From NCBI GenBank assembly GCA_910577185.1, contig CAJTLR010000023.1, forward strand, positions 17,675-48,694: a DNA stretch of 31,020 bases, read 5' to 3'. Below are positions 18,259 through 26,087 of this stretch, piece by piece. The translations under genes were made by a program, and so were the position numbers. This stretch comes from an uncultured Acetatifactor sp. Lineage in GTDB: Bacteria > Bacillota > Clostridia > Lachnospirales > Lachnospiraceae. Under the pieces are notes generated by a model that saw only the letters and a program-made list of their open reading frames with translations, was not told where the DNA came from and did not search any database. How positions within the stretch are numbered: position 1 is the stretch's first letter; the number at the start of each line of letters is the position of its first letter.

Positions 18259-18556
18259 GCCTTCATGTTACGTGGCAGGGGCAAAAGAGCCTTGCCGCAA
18301 GCGGCTTTGCGGGTAGAAATATTGGATGTTTCCGCTGTGCGGTGCGGTATCTTCATGATGCGCAAATTATATGGAATCATTGCATATTTTTCCTTCAATA
18401 GGACAAACTGATGGCAAGCAATACAAAGCAAATGTTGCCAAAACAATAAATCATCATTGGAAATGGCTTGCCGGCAGTATTGACAATGTAGTAACAATGC
18501 GGGGCTCTGCAGGGCTTGTTACGAAATGTATAGTAAATGGAGGAAGGATAGCAGCT
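18259..18556. other. Intergenic region upstream of the M23-like gene
   Basis: About 300 bp without a convincing gene. It contains two short GC-rich hairpins, GCCGC-AA-GCGGC (18294-18305) and CCGC-TGT-GCGG (18332-18342). An inverted repeat TGGCAA (18412-18417) ... TTGCCA lies farther on. A TTGACA hexamer occurs near 18479-18484 but has no good matching -10. The promoter for the next gene must lie here but I cannot fix it. Confidence 0.5.
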
Positions 18557-19525
18557 ATGAGAAGAAACAGAAGGAATAATACCAAAAAGGAACGTATCAT
18601 TATGATCGCATCATCGGCATTCGTGCTTTCTGCACTGACCCTGACCGGAATTTATATGAAGTCGGACAATGCCAAAGAGCAGGACGACGGCTATATGCTG
18701 GATTTTACGGCCATGGAAGACAGTGCCCAGGATAAATTTCAGGAGATTGCCCAGAATGACCTGACAGAAGATCAGGTGGATACCGGACTGGAGAGCCAGG
18801 GCATGGATATTGCCCAGGAGCTGGAAAACCTGGAGGACGATCTGGACTATCTGCCCATGGAAGCGGGTTCCGGCCTGGTGACGATTCCGGGACTGACAGA
18901 TGGCATTTCGGACGAGGCTTTGGAGGACGCAGGCCTGGGGGCATTGGATGTGCCTGTAAATGATGCCCCGGAGCTGCCTGCAAAGGAGAAGCCTATTGTG
19001 CAGGAGAGCGTGCCCACGGAAGAACCCGCTGCGGATGAAACAGACAGCACAGAGGCGGCACAGGAGCAGGAGAGCACCAGCGGGGATGGCGTGATTATCG
19101 AGACGCTGCATTTTGCGGAAAGCGACGGGCTGCTGCGGCCGGTGAGCGGGGAAGTGCTGATTCCGTTCAGCATGGATGGCAGTGTGTATTTCTCCACGCT
19201 TGACCAGTTTAAATACAATGATGCGGTAGTGATAGCATCGGAAGAGGGAAGCGCCGTTGTGGCCTGTGCGGAAGGTACTGTCATTGACATTTTTGAAAAC
19301 GAAGAGATCGGCCATGCCATCACCATGGATCTGGGAGACAATTACAGGATCACTTACGGACAGCTTGAGGGCATCAATGTGACACTGGGCAGCCATGTGT
19401 CGGAAGGAGAAACTATCGCGGTAGTGGCAGCGCCCACAAAGTATTTTGCGGTGGAGGGAAGCAATCTTTATCTGAAGCTTACCGCAAATGAAAATCCCGT
19501 CAATCCGGAGACACTTTTCCGTTAA
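18557..19525 (+). CDS. Membrane-anchored M23/LytM-like protein lacking metal ligands
   Basis: 322 residues. ATG 18557 follows GGAGGAAGG, and an upstream in-frame start would add 62 residues unlike the family. A basic N-terminus and one membrane segment (about 15-34) are followed by a long acidic, Glu/Asp-rich linker (about 40-185) and a C-terminal LytM/M23 beta-fold (about 190-322). In active M23 enzymes the fold carries HxxxD, then YAH and HLH ligands. Here the corresponding stretches read FKYNDAVVIA, ITYGQL and SNLYLKL, so the zinc site appears lost. Such proteins act as peptidoglycan-binding or assembly partners, for example SpoIIQ- or EnvC-like types. The amidohydrolase gene follows after 20 nt. 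A sporulation role is possible but unproven. Confidence 0.75.
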   Translation: MRRNRRNNTKKERIIMIASSAFVLSALTLTGIYMKSDNAKEQDDGYMLDFTAMEDSAQDKFQEIAQNDLTEDQVDTGLESQGMDIAQELENLEDDLDYLPMEAGSGLVTIPGLTDGISDEALEDAGLGALDVPVNDAPELPAKEKPIVQESVPTEEPAADETDSTEAAQEQESTSGDGVIIETLHFAESDGLLRPVSGEVLIPFSMDGSVYFSTLDQFKYNDAVVIASEEGSAVVACAEGTVIDIFENEEIGHAITMDLGDNYRITYGQLEGINVTLGSHVSEGETIAVVAAPTKYFAVEGSNLYLKLTANENPVNPETLFR

Positions 19526-19545
19526 AAGAGGGCTGAGGGGTCAGT

Positions 19546-20718
19546 ATGTATATTATCGGCGGATTGATTAAGACTATGGCGGGAAAGGATATTGCGGACG
19601 GCTATATCCGGACCGAAAACGGCAGGATAAAGGAGATCGGGAAGAGAAAAGGGGCAGCCATCCGGCCTGAAAACGGCGAGCGAGTCATAGAAGTCAGGGA
19701 TGGGCTGATTCTGCCGGGCCTGATTGAAGCCCACTGCCATATGGGAATTACGGAGGAGAAAAAGGGTATGGAGGGGGATGACTGCAATGAGACAGTGGAC
19801 CCCCTCACTCCTTACTTAAGGGCGGTGGATGCCGTCAATACCATGGACGCGGCGTTTGACGACGCGGTCCGGGCAGGGATTACCTCTGCCATGATCGGCC
19901 CGGGAAGCTCCAATGTGGTGGGCGGCCAGTTTGCCTTCCTGAAAACCAGGGGACGCAGGGTGGACGACCTGGTGGTGAAAGCGCCCGCGGCCATGAAGGC
20001 GGCATTCGGGGAGAATCCCAAAGTAAATTATTCCGGCCAGGGAAAAAGTCCTTCCACCAGAATGGCCATTGCGGCAATGCTGCGGGAGGAACTGACCGGT
20101 GCCCGGGCCTACCGGGAACGAAAGAAAAAGGCAGCGGAGAAGGGGGAGGATTTTGAGCAGGATTTCCGAATGGAATGCTGGCTCCCGGTTCTTGACCGGG
20201 AAATTCCCCTGAAGGCCCATGTGCACCGGGTGGACGATATTTTCACGGCAGTGAGGATCGCAAAGGAATTCAATCTGAAAATGACCCTGGACCACTGCTC
20301 CGAGGGCCATCTGATCGCGGAGGAGCTGGCAGGAGAAGGATTTCCCGCCATTGTGGGGCCGGATCTGGCCAGCAGGAGTAAAATTGAGGTGCAGAACATG
20401 GCTTTTAAGACAGTGGGCATCCTGAACCAGGCGGGCGTCATGACAGCCATTACCACCGACCATCCGGTATCCCTGATTCAGTCCCTGCCGCTGTGCGCGG
20501 GGCTGGCGGTGAAATCCGGGCTTCCCCTGGAGGAAGGATATAAGGCCATTACCATTCATCCCGCCATCATCTGCGGAGTGGAGGCAAGGGTGGGAAGCCT
20601 GGAGGTGGGAAAAGACGCGGATATTGCCATTTTCAGCGGGAATCCCATGGAAGTCTTTACGGAAACCCTTTATACCATAATCGACGGCAGAGTGGTCTAT
20701 GAAAAACAGGAGGGCTGA
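19546..20718 (+). CDS. Metal-dependent amidohydrolase
   Basis: 390 residues, start ATG 19546 with a modest GAGGGGT site. The protein has the two-part composite beta domain plus TIM barrel of the imidazolonepropionase/dihydroorotase-like superfamily. Metal-binding motifs seen are HCH at 63-65 after LILPGLIEA, HVH at 225-227, DHCSEGH with His250 and His255, and Asp305 in TTDHPV. The C-terminal DADIAIFSGNPMEV segment is also typical. It would hydrolyse a C-N bond in a cyclic or amide substrate in the cytoplasm. The exact substrate cannot be told from sequence, and no histidine-utilisation genes lie nearby. It is 20 nt after the M23-like gene, so the two are probably co-transcribed. Confidence 0.85.
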   Translation: MYIIGGLIKTMAGKDIADGYIRTENGRIKEIGKRKGAAIRPENGERVIEVRDGLILPGLIEAHCHMGITEEKKGMEGDDCNETVDPLTPYLRAVDAVNTMDAAFDDAVRAGITSAMIGPGSSNVVGGQFAFLKTRGRRVDDLVVKAPAAMKAAFGENPKVNYSGQGKSPSTRMAIAAMLREELTGARAYRERKKKAAEKGEDFEQDFRMECWLPVLDREIPLKAHVHRVDDIFTAVRIAKEFNLKMTLDHCSEGHLIAEELAGEGFPAIVGPDLASRSKIEVQNMAFKTVGILNQAGVMTAITTDHPVSLIQSLPLCAGLAVKSGLPLEEGYKAITIHPAIICGVEARVGSLEVGKDADIAIFSGNPMEVFTETLYTIIDGRVVYEKQEG

Positions 20719-20746
20719 AAACCCTCCTGACGGATGCCGGTTTCAT

Positions 20747-20780
20747 AACAGTTCAGACAAGTCCTGGACTGTTATTTTTA
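20747..20780 (+). terminator. Intrinsic terminator after the amidohydrolase gene
   Basis: AACAGTTCA (20747-20755) pairs with TGGACTGTT (20765-20773) with one G-U pair, then ATTTTTA. Just before it, CAGGAGGG (20707-20714) and CCCTCCTG (20722-20729) form another hairpin that spans the stop codon but lacks a T-run. Confidence 0.75.
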
Positions 20781-20965
20781 TGCGCAGGGGCGCGTGAGGA
20801 AATCAGCAGCGAAAGCTGCACGCGCCCGGCGCGGCGGGCAGAGGAGAAGGGTATTCCCCTGCCTGATTGCACAGTCCCGTGCACCAAGTGCGACTTTTCG
20901 CACCTGGAATATGCCGCTAAAGCGGCGTATGGGCCGCGCGGCGGGCAGAGGAGAAGAACGCTCCC
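20781..20965. repeat. GC-rich intergenic cassette with a 21-bp direct repeat and several hairpins
   Basis: A 21-bp sequence beginning GCGCGGCGGGCAG occurs at 20829-20849 and again at 20936-20956, a spacing of 107 bp. Before the first copy, GGGCGCGT (20788-20795) pairs with ACGCGCCC (20820-20827), enclosing GCAGC-GAAA-GCTGC with a GNRA tetraloop. Between the copies are GTGCGA-CTTT-TCGCAC (20888-20903) and GCCGCT-AA-AGCGGC (20913-20926). An open frame of 73 codons crosses this region, but its composition and position do not look coding. Confidence 0.65.
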
Positions 20966-21004
20966 CTACTCGATTAGATTATCCGTCTTTTGCGGATTTT
21001 CCCC

Positions 21005-21032
21005 TTGTGTTATAGGCAGTTTGTGCTAAAAT
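21005..21032 (+). promoter_or_regulatory. Candidate promoter of ddl-murF
   Basis: TTGTGT (21005-21010) and TAAAAT (21027-21032) are separated by 16 bp, with an extended -10 TG two bases before the hexamer. The leader to the ddl start would be about 135 nt; I see no known riboswitch in it. Confidence 0.45.
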
Positions 21033-21176
21033 AATAACAACTCCGGACGTTTGGCGGCATAAATGGGTTTTGCGGGCCGAAAGTCAGGACAGACAGGCAT
21101 TCATGGACGGCAGGGGGAATATTTATCAATAGACAGCGGCCAACAGCGTATTGGGGGACGACAGGGAGGTAATCGG

Positions 21177-22211
21177 ATGAAAATTGTAGTTTTGGCAGGA
21201 GGAATCAGTTCCGAGCGGGATGTGTCATTGAGTTCCGGCGGTATGATTTACCATGCTTTCCGGAAAAACGGGCATCAGGCAATTCTGCTGGATGTGTACC
21301 TGGGACTGGAGGGAGACACGGAGGGCATTTTTGAGCGGGAAACGGACTGGGCTGCCCGTGTGGGAGCCGTGGGGGAGGACTGTCCCGACCTGGAGGCGGT
21401 GAAAGCACTCAGAAAAGATGGGGGAAGCGGATTTTTCGGTCCCAATGTGCTGGAAATCTGCCGGGAGGCAGACTGTGTTTTTCTGGCGCTGCACGGGGCC
21501 AGCGGGGAGGACGGCAGAATCCAGGCCTGCTTTGATTTGTTGGGAATCCCGTATACAGGAGCAGACTTTGTGGGTTCCTGTCTGGCCATGGACAAAGGTA
21601 TCACCAAAGACCTTTTCCTGGCGCATCAGATTCCCACCCCTTCAGGTTTCCGGCTGAAAAAGGGGGAGAGGGAACAGGAGGAGATTTCCTGGCCCTGCAT
21701 TGTCAAGACCTGCTGCGGGGGCTCCAGCATCGGCGTCTGTATCGCCCGGGATGAAAAAGAGTACGGGAAGGCCAAAGAGGAAGCCTTCCGGTATGGGGAT
21801 GAGGTGATCGTGGAGCAGTATATCAAAGGGCGGGAGTTTTCCGTGGGTGTTATGGCGGGGAAAGCCCTGCCGGTGATCGAGATGGCACCCAAAGAAGGCT
21901 TTTATGATTACAGAAATAAATATCAGGCCGGTACCACGGTGGAGACTTGTCCTGCGCTGATTCCCGGGGAGAAGGCCGGGGAAATGCAGAATATCGCGGA
22001 GCGGGTATTTACGGCGCTGCGTCTGAAAAATTACGCAAGAATGGATTTTGTCATGAATGACCGGGGAGAAGTTTTCTGCCTGGAGGCCAACACCCTGCCG
22101 GGGATGACTGCCACTTCCCTTTTGCCTCAGGAGGCAGCGGCGGCGGGCATGGATTTCGGACAGCTTTGCGAGGCCATTTTGCGGCAGGCTGTTCCGGCAG
22201 GGGCAGAATGA
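21177..22211 (+). CDS. ddl: D-alanine-D-alanine ligase
   Basis: Joins two D-alanines for peptidoglycan synthesis, using ATP. ATG 21177 is chosen because GGGAGGT (21164-21170) precedes it and the protein then opens MKIVVLAGGISSERDVSLSS, the family start. An in-frame ATG at 21063 adds 38 unlikely residues. The 344-residue ATP-grasp protein shows LHGASGEDGRIQ, MDKGITKDLF, the omega-loop FYDYRNKY and the final motif EANTLPGMTATSL. The closing EANT-PGMT-SL form fits DdlB-type D-Ala-D-Ala ligases. The NExNT-PGFT-xSR form of VanA/C/G ligases is absent, so D-Ala-D-lactate or D-Ala-D-Ser specificity is unlikely. It lies 115 nt before murF, which uses its product. Confidence 0.93.
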   Translation: MKIVVLAGGISSERDVSLSSGGMIYHAFRKNGHQAILLDVYLGLEGDTEGIFERETDWAARVGAVGEDCPDLEAVKALRKDGGSGFFGPNVLEICREADCVFLALHGASGEDGRIQACFDLLGIPYTGADFVGSCLAMDKGITKDLFLAHQIPTPSGFRLKKGEREQEEISWPCIVKTCCGGSSIGVCIARDEKEYGKAKEEAFRYGDEVIVEQYIKGREFSVGVMAGKALPVIEMAPKEGFYDYRNKYQAGTTVETCPALIPGEKAGEMQNIAERVFTALRLKNYARMDFVMNDRGEVFCLEANTLPGMTATSLLPQEAAAAGMDFGQLCEAILRQAVPAGAE

Positions 22212-22265
22212 TCCCTCTTACAAGGGATGCGGCAGCAGGGAGAGACATGTGCATGACGGAATCAT

Positions 22266-22281
22266 TTGCCGCAGGCGGCAA
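22266..22281 (+). other. Short hairpin in the ddl-murF gap
   Basis: TTGCCGC (22266-22272) and GCGGCAA (22275-22281) form a 7-bp stem with a 2-nt spacer. No T-run follows, so it probably does not stop transcription. It belongs to the CCGC/GCGG hairpins seen in other gaps of this window. Confidence 0.5.
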
Positions 22282-22326
22282 TGGAACAGGAGAAGATGAA
22301 AAAGCTGTGCAGAAATGGAGAAAAAT

Positions 22327-23772
22327 ATGAACTTTTCAATCAGGGAAATTACGAAAGCATGCGGTGGAGAACTGGTGCTCAGGGAAGGGACAGATATTGA
22401 CACATGTGTCAGTTCCGTGGCAATCAATTCCAATCTGGTTCAGCCGGGCGGTGTTTTTATAGCCACGGAAGGGGAACGGGTAGACGGACATAAATTCATT
22501 CCGGCGGCGTTTCAACGAGGGGCAGCGCTGGTACTGACCCGGAAAACCCCGGAGCAGGTGGAAGCGGAACACAATGCCGACAGGACGCAATGGGGGAGTT
22601 ATCTGCTGGTGGAGGATCCTCTGCAGGCCCTGAAGGATATGGCAGAGGCCTACCGGCGGAAGCTGTCCGTGAAAGTGGTGGGAATCACAGGAAGTTCGGG
22701 CAAAACCAGCACCAAGGAGTTTATCGCCGGGGTACTGTCCATGCGGTACAGGGTTTTGAAGACAGAAGGCAATTTCAACAATGAGATAGGCGTGCCGCTG
22801 ACACTGCTGAACATCAGGGAAGAGCATGAGGTGGCTGTGGTGGAGATGGGCATCAGCGAATTCGGGGAAATGCACCGCCTGAGCAAAATGGCCAGGCCGG
22901 ACATTTGTGTGATCACCAATATCGGCCAGAGCCATCTGAACAATCTGATTGACAGAGATGGCATTCTGAGGGCAAAGTCGGAGATTTTTGATTATATGGC
23001 TCCGGACGGCGAGATCTGCCTGAACGGGGAAGATGACAAACTGGTTCCTTTGAGGGAGATCAGGGGGCACAGGCCGCATTTCTTCGGACTGGGGGGAAGC
23101 TCCCGGGAGGAAGTTGTCATGGGGGATATCCGGAGTAAGGGGCTTTGGGGCAGCGAGGCCCGGCTGATGATAAAGCAGGAAAATCAGGAGTCCGGCAGGG
23201 AAATTCCCGTCAGGATTCCCCTGCCCGGGGAACATATGGCGCTGAATGCTGCTGCTGCAGCCTGTGTGGCGGCGCTGCTGGGACTGACGGATGAGGAGAT
23301 TGCCGCCGGGACTGCGGGGGTGAATACCATCAGCGGGCGGACCAACATCATCCGCAGTGACCGTTATACCATCATTGACGACTGCTACAATGCCAATCCC
23401 GCATCCGTATCGGCAGCCATTGACCTTCTGGCCCTGGCTGACACGGAGAAGGTGGCGATTCTGGGGGACATGCTGAATCTGGGAGAAGAAACCCATCGTT
23501 ATCACCGGGAGGCGGGTATTCATGCCGCCAGGGCCGGCGCAGGGCGAATCCTGTGTGTGGGGGAGGAATCCCGGTATATGTACCAGGGGGCTTATGACAA
23601 TGCGGCGCAGACAGCGAAGGTTTTTCATTTTCCCGATACGGAGGCGCTGCTGAAGGGGCTGGAGACAGACCTTGCCGGACTGGTGCCGGAAGGGAGCACG
23701 GTGCTGATCAAAGCGTCCCACGATATGGGATTTGCGAAGGTGCTGGAATATCTGCAGTCCAGGGCAGAGTGA
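22327..23772 (+). CDS. murF: UDP-N-acetylmuramoyl-tripeptide-D-alanyl-D-alanine ligase
   Basis: Adds D-Ala-D-Ala to the UDP-MurNAc-tripeptide, the last cytoplasmic step of precursor synthesis. ATG 22327 is preferred because GGAG (22317-22320) lies 6 nt before it and overlaps the alternative ATG at 22315, which has no site. The 481-residue protein has the N-terminal UDP-substrate domain, the central ATPase with P-loop GITGSSGKTS (119-128), the LNIREEHEVAVVEMGISEFGEM region, and a C-terminal Rossmann-like domain opening near TIIDDCYNANPASV. That last motif is the MurF signature. It works directly on the product of the preceding ddl. Confidence 0.95.
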   Translation: MNFSIREITKACGGELVLREGTDIDTCVSSVAINSNLVQPGGVFIATEGERVDGHKFIPAAFQRGAALVLTRKTPEQVEAEHNADRTQWGSYLLVEDPLQALKDMAEAYRRKLSVKVVGITGSSGKTSTKEFIAGVLSMRYRVLKTEGNFNNEIGVPLTLLNIREEHEVAVVEMGISEFGEMHRLSKMARPDICVITNIGQSHLNNLIDRDGILRAKSEIFDYMAPDGEICLNGEDDKLVPLREIRGHRPHFFGLGGSSREEVVMGDIRSKGLWGSEARLMIKQENQESGREIPVRIPLPGEHMALNAAAAACVAALLGLTDEEIAAGTAGVNTISGRTNIIRSDRYTIIDDCYNANPASVSAAIDLLALADTEKVAILGDMLNLGEETHRYHREAGIHAARAGAGRILCVGEESRYMYQGAYDNAAQTAKVFHFPDTEALLKGLETDLAGLVPEGSTVLIKASHDMGFAKVLEYLQSRAE

Positions 23773-23878
23773 TTTTAAGCCGGGATAAGCGGATATCCTT
23801 TTCAGGGGCAGGCCTGAAAGGGTATGTCCGGCTCCGCCATGATTTTCCCATCATCAGACAGTCTGACTGGAATAGGGG

Positions 23879-23907
23879 CAGGAGGGTTTATGGCCCTCCT
23901 GTTTTTT
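23879..23907 (+). terminator. Intrinsic terminator after murF
   Basis: CAGGAGGG (23879-23886) and CCCTCCTG (23894-23901) form an 8-bp stem followed by six T. The same arms occur in the hairpin at 20707-20729. Confidence 0.88.
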
Positions 23908-24171
23908 CCGTAGTGCGTCTGATCATTGCTTTCCGGCAGCTGCCTGGTCATGGATATTGTGGATAATTCCGCTAATGAGTCCGGCCCTGACCGCCGGCTT
24001 TGGCAGGGGCTTGGTGACAGCAGCGTAAATATGCGGCGGGGCGTTAAAAAGACTATATTTTTTTATGCATGGAAAATTTAGAAAATATTAATTTCTTAAT
24101 AATATATTTATGAGAAAATAATGATATGGTATATGCGGCCTGGGAATGCCGGGAAGGACGGAATCGGAAAA
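23908..24171. other. Intergenic region before the VanRS-like pair
   Basis: The first half is GC-rich and holds no convincing gene. The second half (about 24043-24125) is strongly AT-rich and must contain the promoter of the two-component pair. An inverted repeat TTTCT (24092-24096) / AGAAA (24113-24117) lies there, but I cannot assign -35 and -10 boxes with confidence. Confidence 0.45.
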
Positions 24172-24864
24172 ATGGACGAAAAAATATTGATTGCGGATGA
24201 CGAGAGAGAAATTGCGGATCTTGTGGAATTATACCTGAAAAATGAAAATTTTCAGGTGTTAAAGTGTTATGATGGGGCACAGGCGCTGGAGATTGTGGAG
24301 AAAGAGCAGCTGGAGCTGGCGGTTCTGGACATTATGCTGCCGGGTGTAAACGGACTGGAAATTTGCCGCAGGATCAGGGAAAAATATAATTATCCCATCA
24401 TTATGCTGACCGCAAAAGATGGGGAGATGGATAAGATCAACGGCCTGACCATGGGGGCGGATGACTACATTACAAAGCCTTTTCTGCCCCTGGAACTGGT
24501 GGCCAGGGTGAAAGCGCAGCTGCGGCGCTATACAAGATATAACACAGGAGGTTCACAGGAGGATGTGCTGTCGGTTTCCGGACTGGTTCTGAATATAAAA
24601 ACCCATGAGTGTCTGCTGAATGAAAGAGTCCTGAACCTGACTCCCACGGAATTTTCCATTCTCCGGATCCTGTGTCAGCGGAAGGGGCAGGTGGTCAGTG
24701 CGGAGGAGCTGTTTCATCTGATCTGGGAGGAAGAATATTATACCAAGAACAACAATACCATAACGGTCCATATACGGCATCTTCGGGAGAAGATGGGGGA
24801 TTCTTTTGAAAATCCGAAGTATATAAAGACAGTCTGGGGGTGCGGATATAAAATTGAGGGTTAA
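24172..24864 (+). CDS. VanR-like OmpR-family response regulator
   Basis: 230 residues. ATG 24172 is used because the family opening MDEKILIADDEREIADLVEL begins there; 17 upstream codons are not family-like. The receiver domain (about 3-118) has the acidic pocket DDE, phospho-acceptor Asp53 in LAVLDIMLPG, the Thr in IIMLTAKD and Lys in YITKPF. The winged-helix domain (about 130-228) ends with the usual VRGxGY-like TVWGCGYKIE. Its style is that of the VanR group. It overlaps the kinase gene by 11 nt. The location next to ddl-murF hints at cell-wall control; no vanH/A/X-type genes are present in the window. Confidence 0.9.
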   Translation: MDEKILIADDEREIADLVELYLKNENFQVLKCYDGAQALEIVEKEQLELAVLDIMLPGVNGLEICRRIREKYNYPIIMLTAKDGEMDKINGLTMGADDYITKPFLPLELVARVKAQLRRYTRYNTGGSQEDVLSVSGLVLNIKTHECLLNERVLNLTPTEFSILRILCQRKGQVVSAEELFHLIWEEEYYTKNNNTITVHIRHLREKMGDSFENPKYIKTVWGCGYKIEG

Positions 24865-26056
24865 CAAAAAGATAAAGAGGGCTGTCATTACACTGCTGCT
24901 GATAGTGGGAGGCCTTTTTTTGTGTAATTTGCTATACATGATGCTGGACAACTTTTTTAACGGGTTTGTCCGGGAGTGGTTTGACCGCAATTATATCTAT
25001 CACGAATATGTGGAACTGAGGGAGTGGGAGGCCGGATACAATACCCAGAGTATCCGCTGGTCCCGGGTGAAAGACCTGGTATTCCGGATTTTTATCGTGC
25101 TGGTCCTGATCTGGGTGGTCACCATCAGGCTTGTTTCGGTCATCTATGCGTCATGGCGGGAAAAAAAGGTGATTCAGGACGCCGGCAGAATGATAGGCGA
25201 CTTCATGCGCCACGACAGGGAGGCATCCGAGGTATTTCCGGAAGAATATGTGGAAATATCCCTGCAGATGGCCCAGATCAAGGCGGGTATACAGCGCCAG
25301 GAACAGCTGCAGAAAGAAGAGGCCGGCAGAAAAAACGATCTGATCACCTATCTTGCCCATGATCTCAAAACCCCCCTGACTTCCGTGATCGGATATTTAA
25401 GCCTTCTGGAGGAAGCGCGGGACATGCCGGATGAGCAGAAGGCCAAGTATGTGCAGATTACCCTGGACAAGGCCATGAGACTGGAAAAACTGATCAATGA
25501 ATTCTTCGAAATTACGCGCTATAATTTACAGCAGATCGTACTGGAAAAGGAGAGCGTGAATTTAAACTTTATGCTGGTACAGATGACGGATGAGTTTTAT
25601 CCCATATTAAGCGCTCACGGAAATACATTGAGACTGAAACTGGGGCGGGAAAAGGGCAAGGACAGTGAATCAGTCCCGGCAGAGGACATCACTGTCTATG
25701 CAGACGCGGAGAAACTGGCCAGGGTATTCAATAATATTCTGAAAAATGCCATAGCATACAGCTATCCGGACACGGAAATCCGGGTTTCCTGCAGGGCAGT
25801 GGAAGATAAGGCTTATATTGCTTTTGCCAATAAGGGGAAGACCATACCGGTCCAGAAACTGGATGCTGTCTTTGAAAAGTTTTTCCGGCTGGACGACGCC
25901 AGATCCACCAACAACGGAGGAGCCGGGCTGGGACTTGCCATCGCAAAAGAAATTGTGACACTCCACGGGGGAACCGTCAGTGCGCGCAGCAGGAACGAAG
26001 TGACCTGCTTTACCGTGGCGCTGCCGCTGCAGACCCGGGAGGAGGGGGAACCGTAA
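24854..26056 (+). CDS. VanS-like sensor histidine kinase
   Basis: 400 residues from TTG 24854, with GGGGGTG about 10 nt upstream inside the response-regulator gene. The next ATG (24938) would cut into the first membrane segment. Two membrane segments (about 9-29 and 77-100) flank an extracytoplasmic loop of about 45 residues. A HAMP-like linker precedes the H-box YLAHDLKTPLTSVIGYLSLL with His169. The N-box NNILKNAIAYS and G-boxes GGAGLGLAIAKE follow. The H-box region closely resembles VanS kinases as I recall them. The short sensor loop suggests sensing near the membrane, for example of a lipid-linked wall precursor or an antibiotic. The signal is not shown by sequence. Confidence 0.9.
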   Translation: MRVNKKIKRAVITLLLIVGGLFLCNLLYMMLDNFFNGFVREWFDRNYIYHEYVELREWEAGYNTQSIRWSRVKDLVFRIFIVLVLIWVVTIRLVSVIYASWREKKVIQDAGRMIGDFMRHDREASEVFPEEYVEISLQMAQIKAGIQRQEQLQKEEAGRKNDLITYLAHDLKTPLTSVIGYLSLLEEARDMPDEQKAKYVQITLDKAMRLEKLINEFFEITRYNLQQIVLEKESVNLNFMLVQMTDEFYPILSAHGNTLRLKLGREKGKDSESVPAEDITVYADAEKLARVFNNILKNAIAYSYPDTEIRVSCRAVEDKAYIAFANKGKTIPVQKLDAVFEKFFRLDDARSTNNGGAGLGLAIAKEIVTLHGGTVSARSRNEVTCFTVALPLQTREEGEP

Positions 26057-26087
26057 CAGTTCAGTCAGGGCCGCTGAACTGTTACGG
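26051..26087. terminator. Shared hairpin between convergent kinase and acyltransferase genes
   Basis: CCGTAACAGTTCAG (26051-26064) pairs perfectly with CTGAACTGTTACGG (26074-26087), a 14-bp stem with a 9-nt loop. The left arm carries the kinase stop codon and the right arm carries the acyltransferase stop codon. No T-run is seen on either strand, so it may be a weak bidirectional terminator or a 3'-end protector. Confidence 0.6.

Noticed and set aside
20794..21015. 73-codon open frame in the GC-rich cassette
   Set aside because: It is Arg/Ala-rich, crosses the direct repeat and hairpins, and has no upstream ribosome site.
22336..23721. 461-codon open frame on the minus strand opposite murF
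   Set aside because: murF is unmistakable on the other strand with all motifs; the opposite frame is rich in His, Pro and Gln and has no recognisable domain, as expected for a shadow of a GC-rich gene.
23923..24060. Minus-strand stretch reading NAPPHIYAAVTKPLPKPAV and on to a stop
   Set aside because: It looks somewhat protein-like and might be a gene remnant, but there is no start, no ribosome site and no family I recognise.
21177..26056. A vancomycin-resistance operon
   Set aside because: Only VanRS-like regulators are seen. No VanH, VanX, VanY or VanT-like gene is present and the ligase has D-Ala-D-Ala features.
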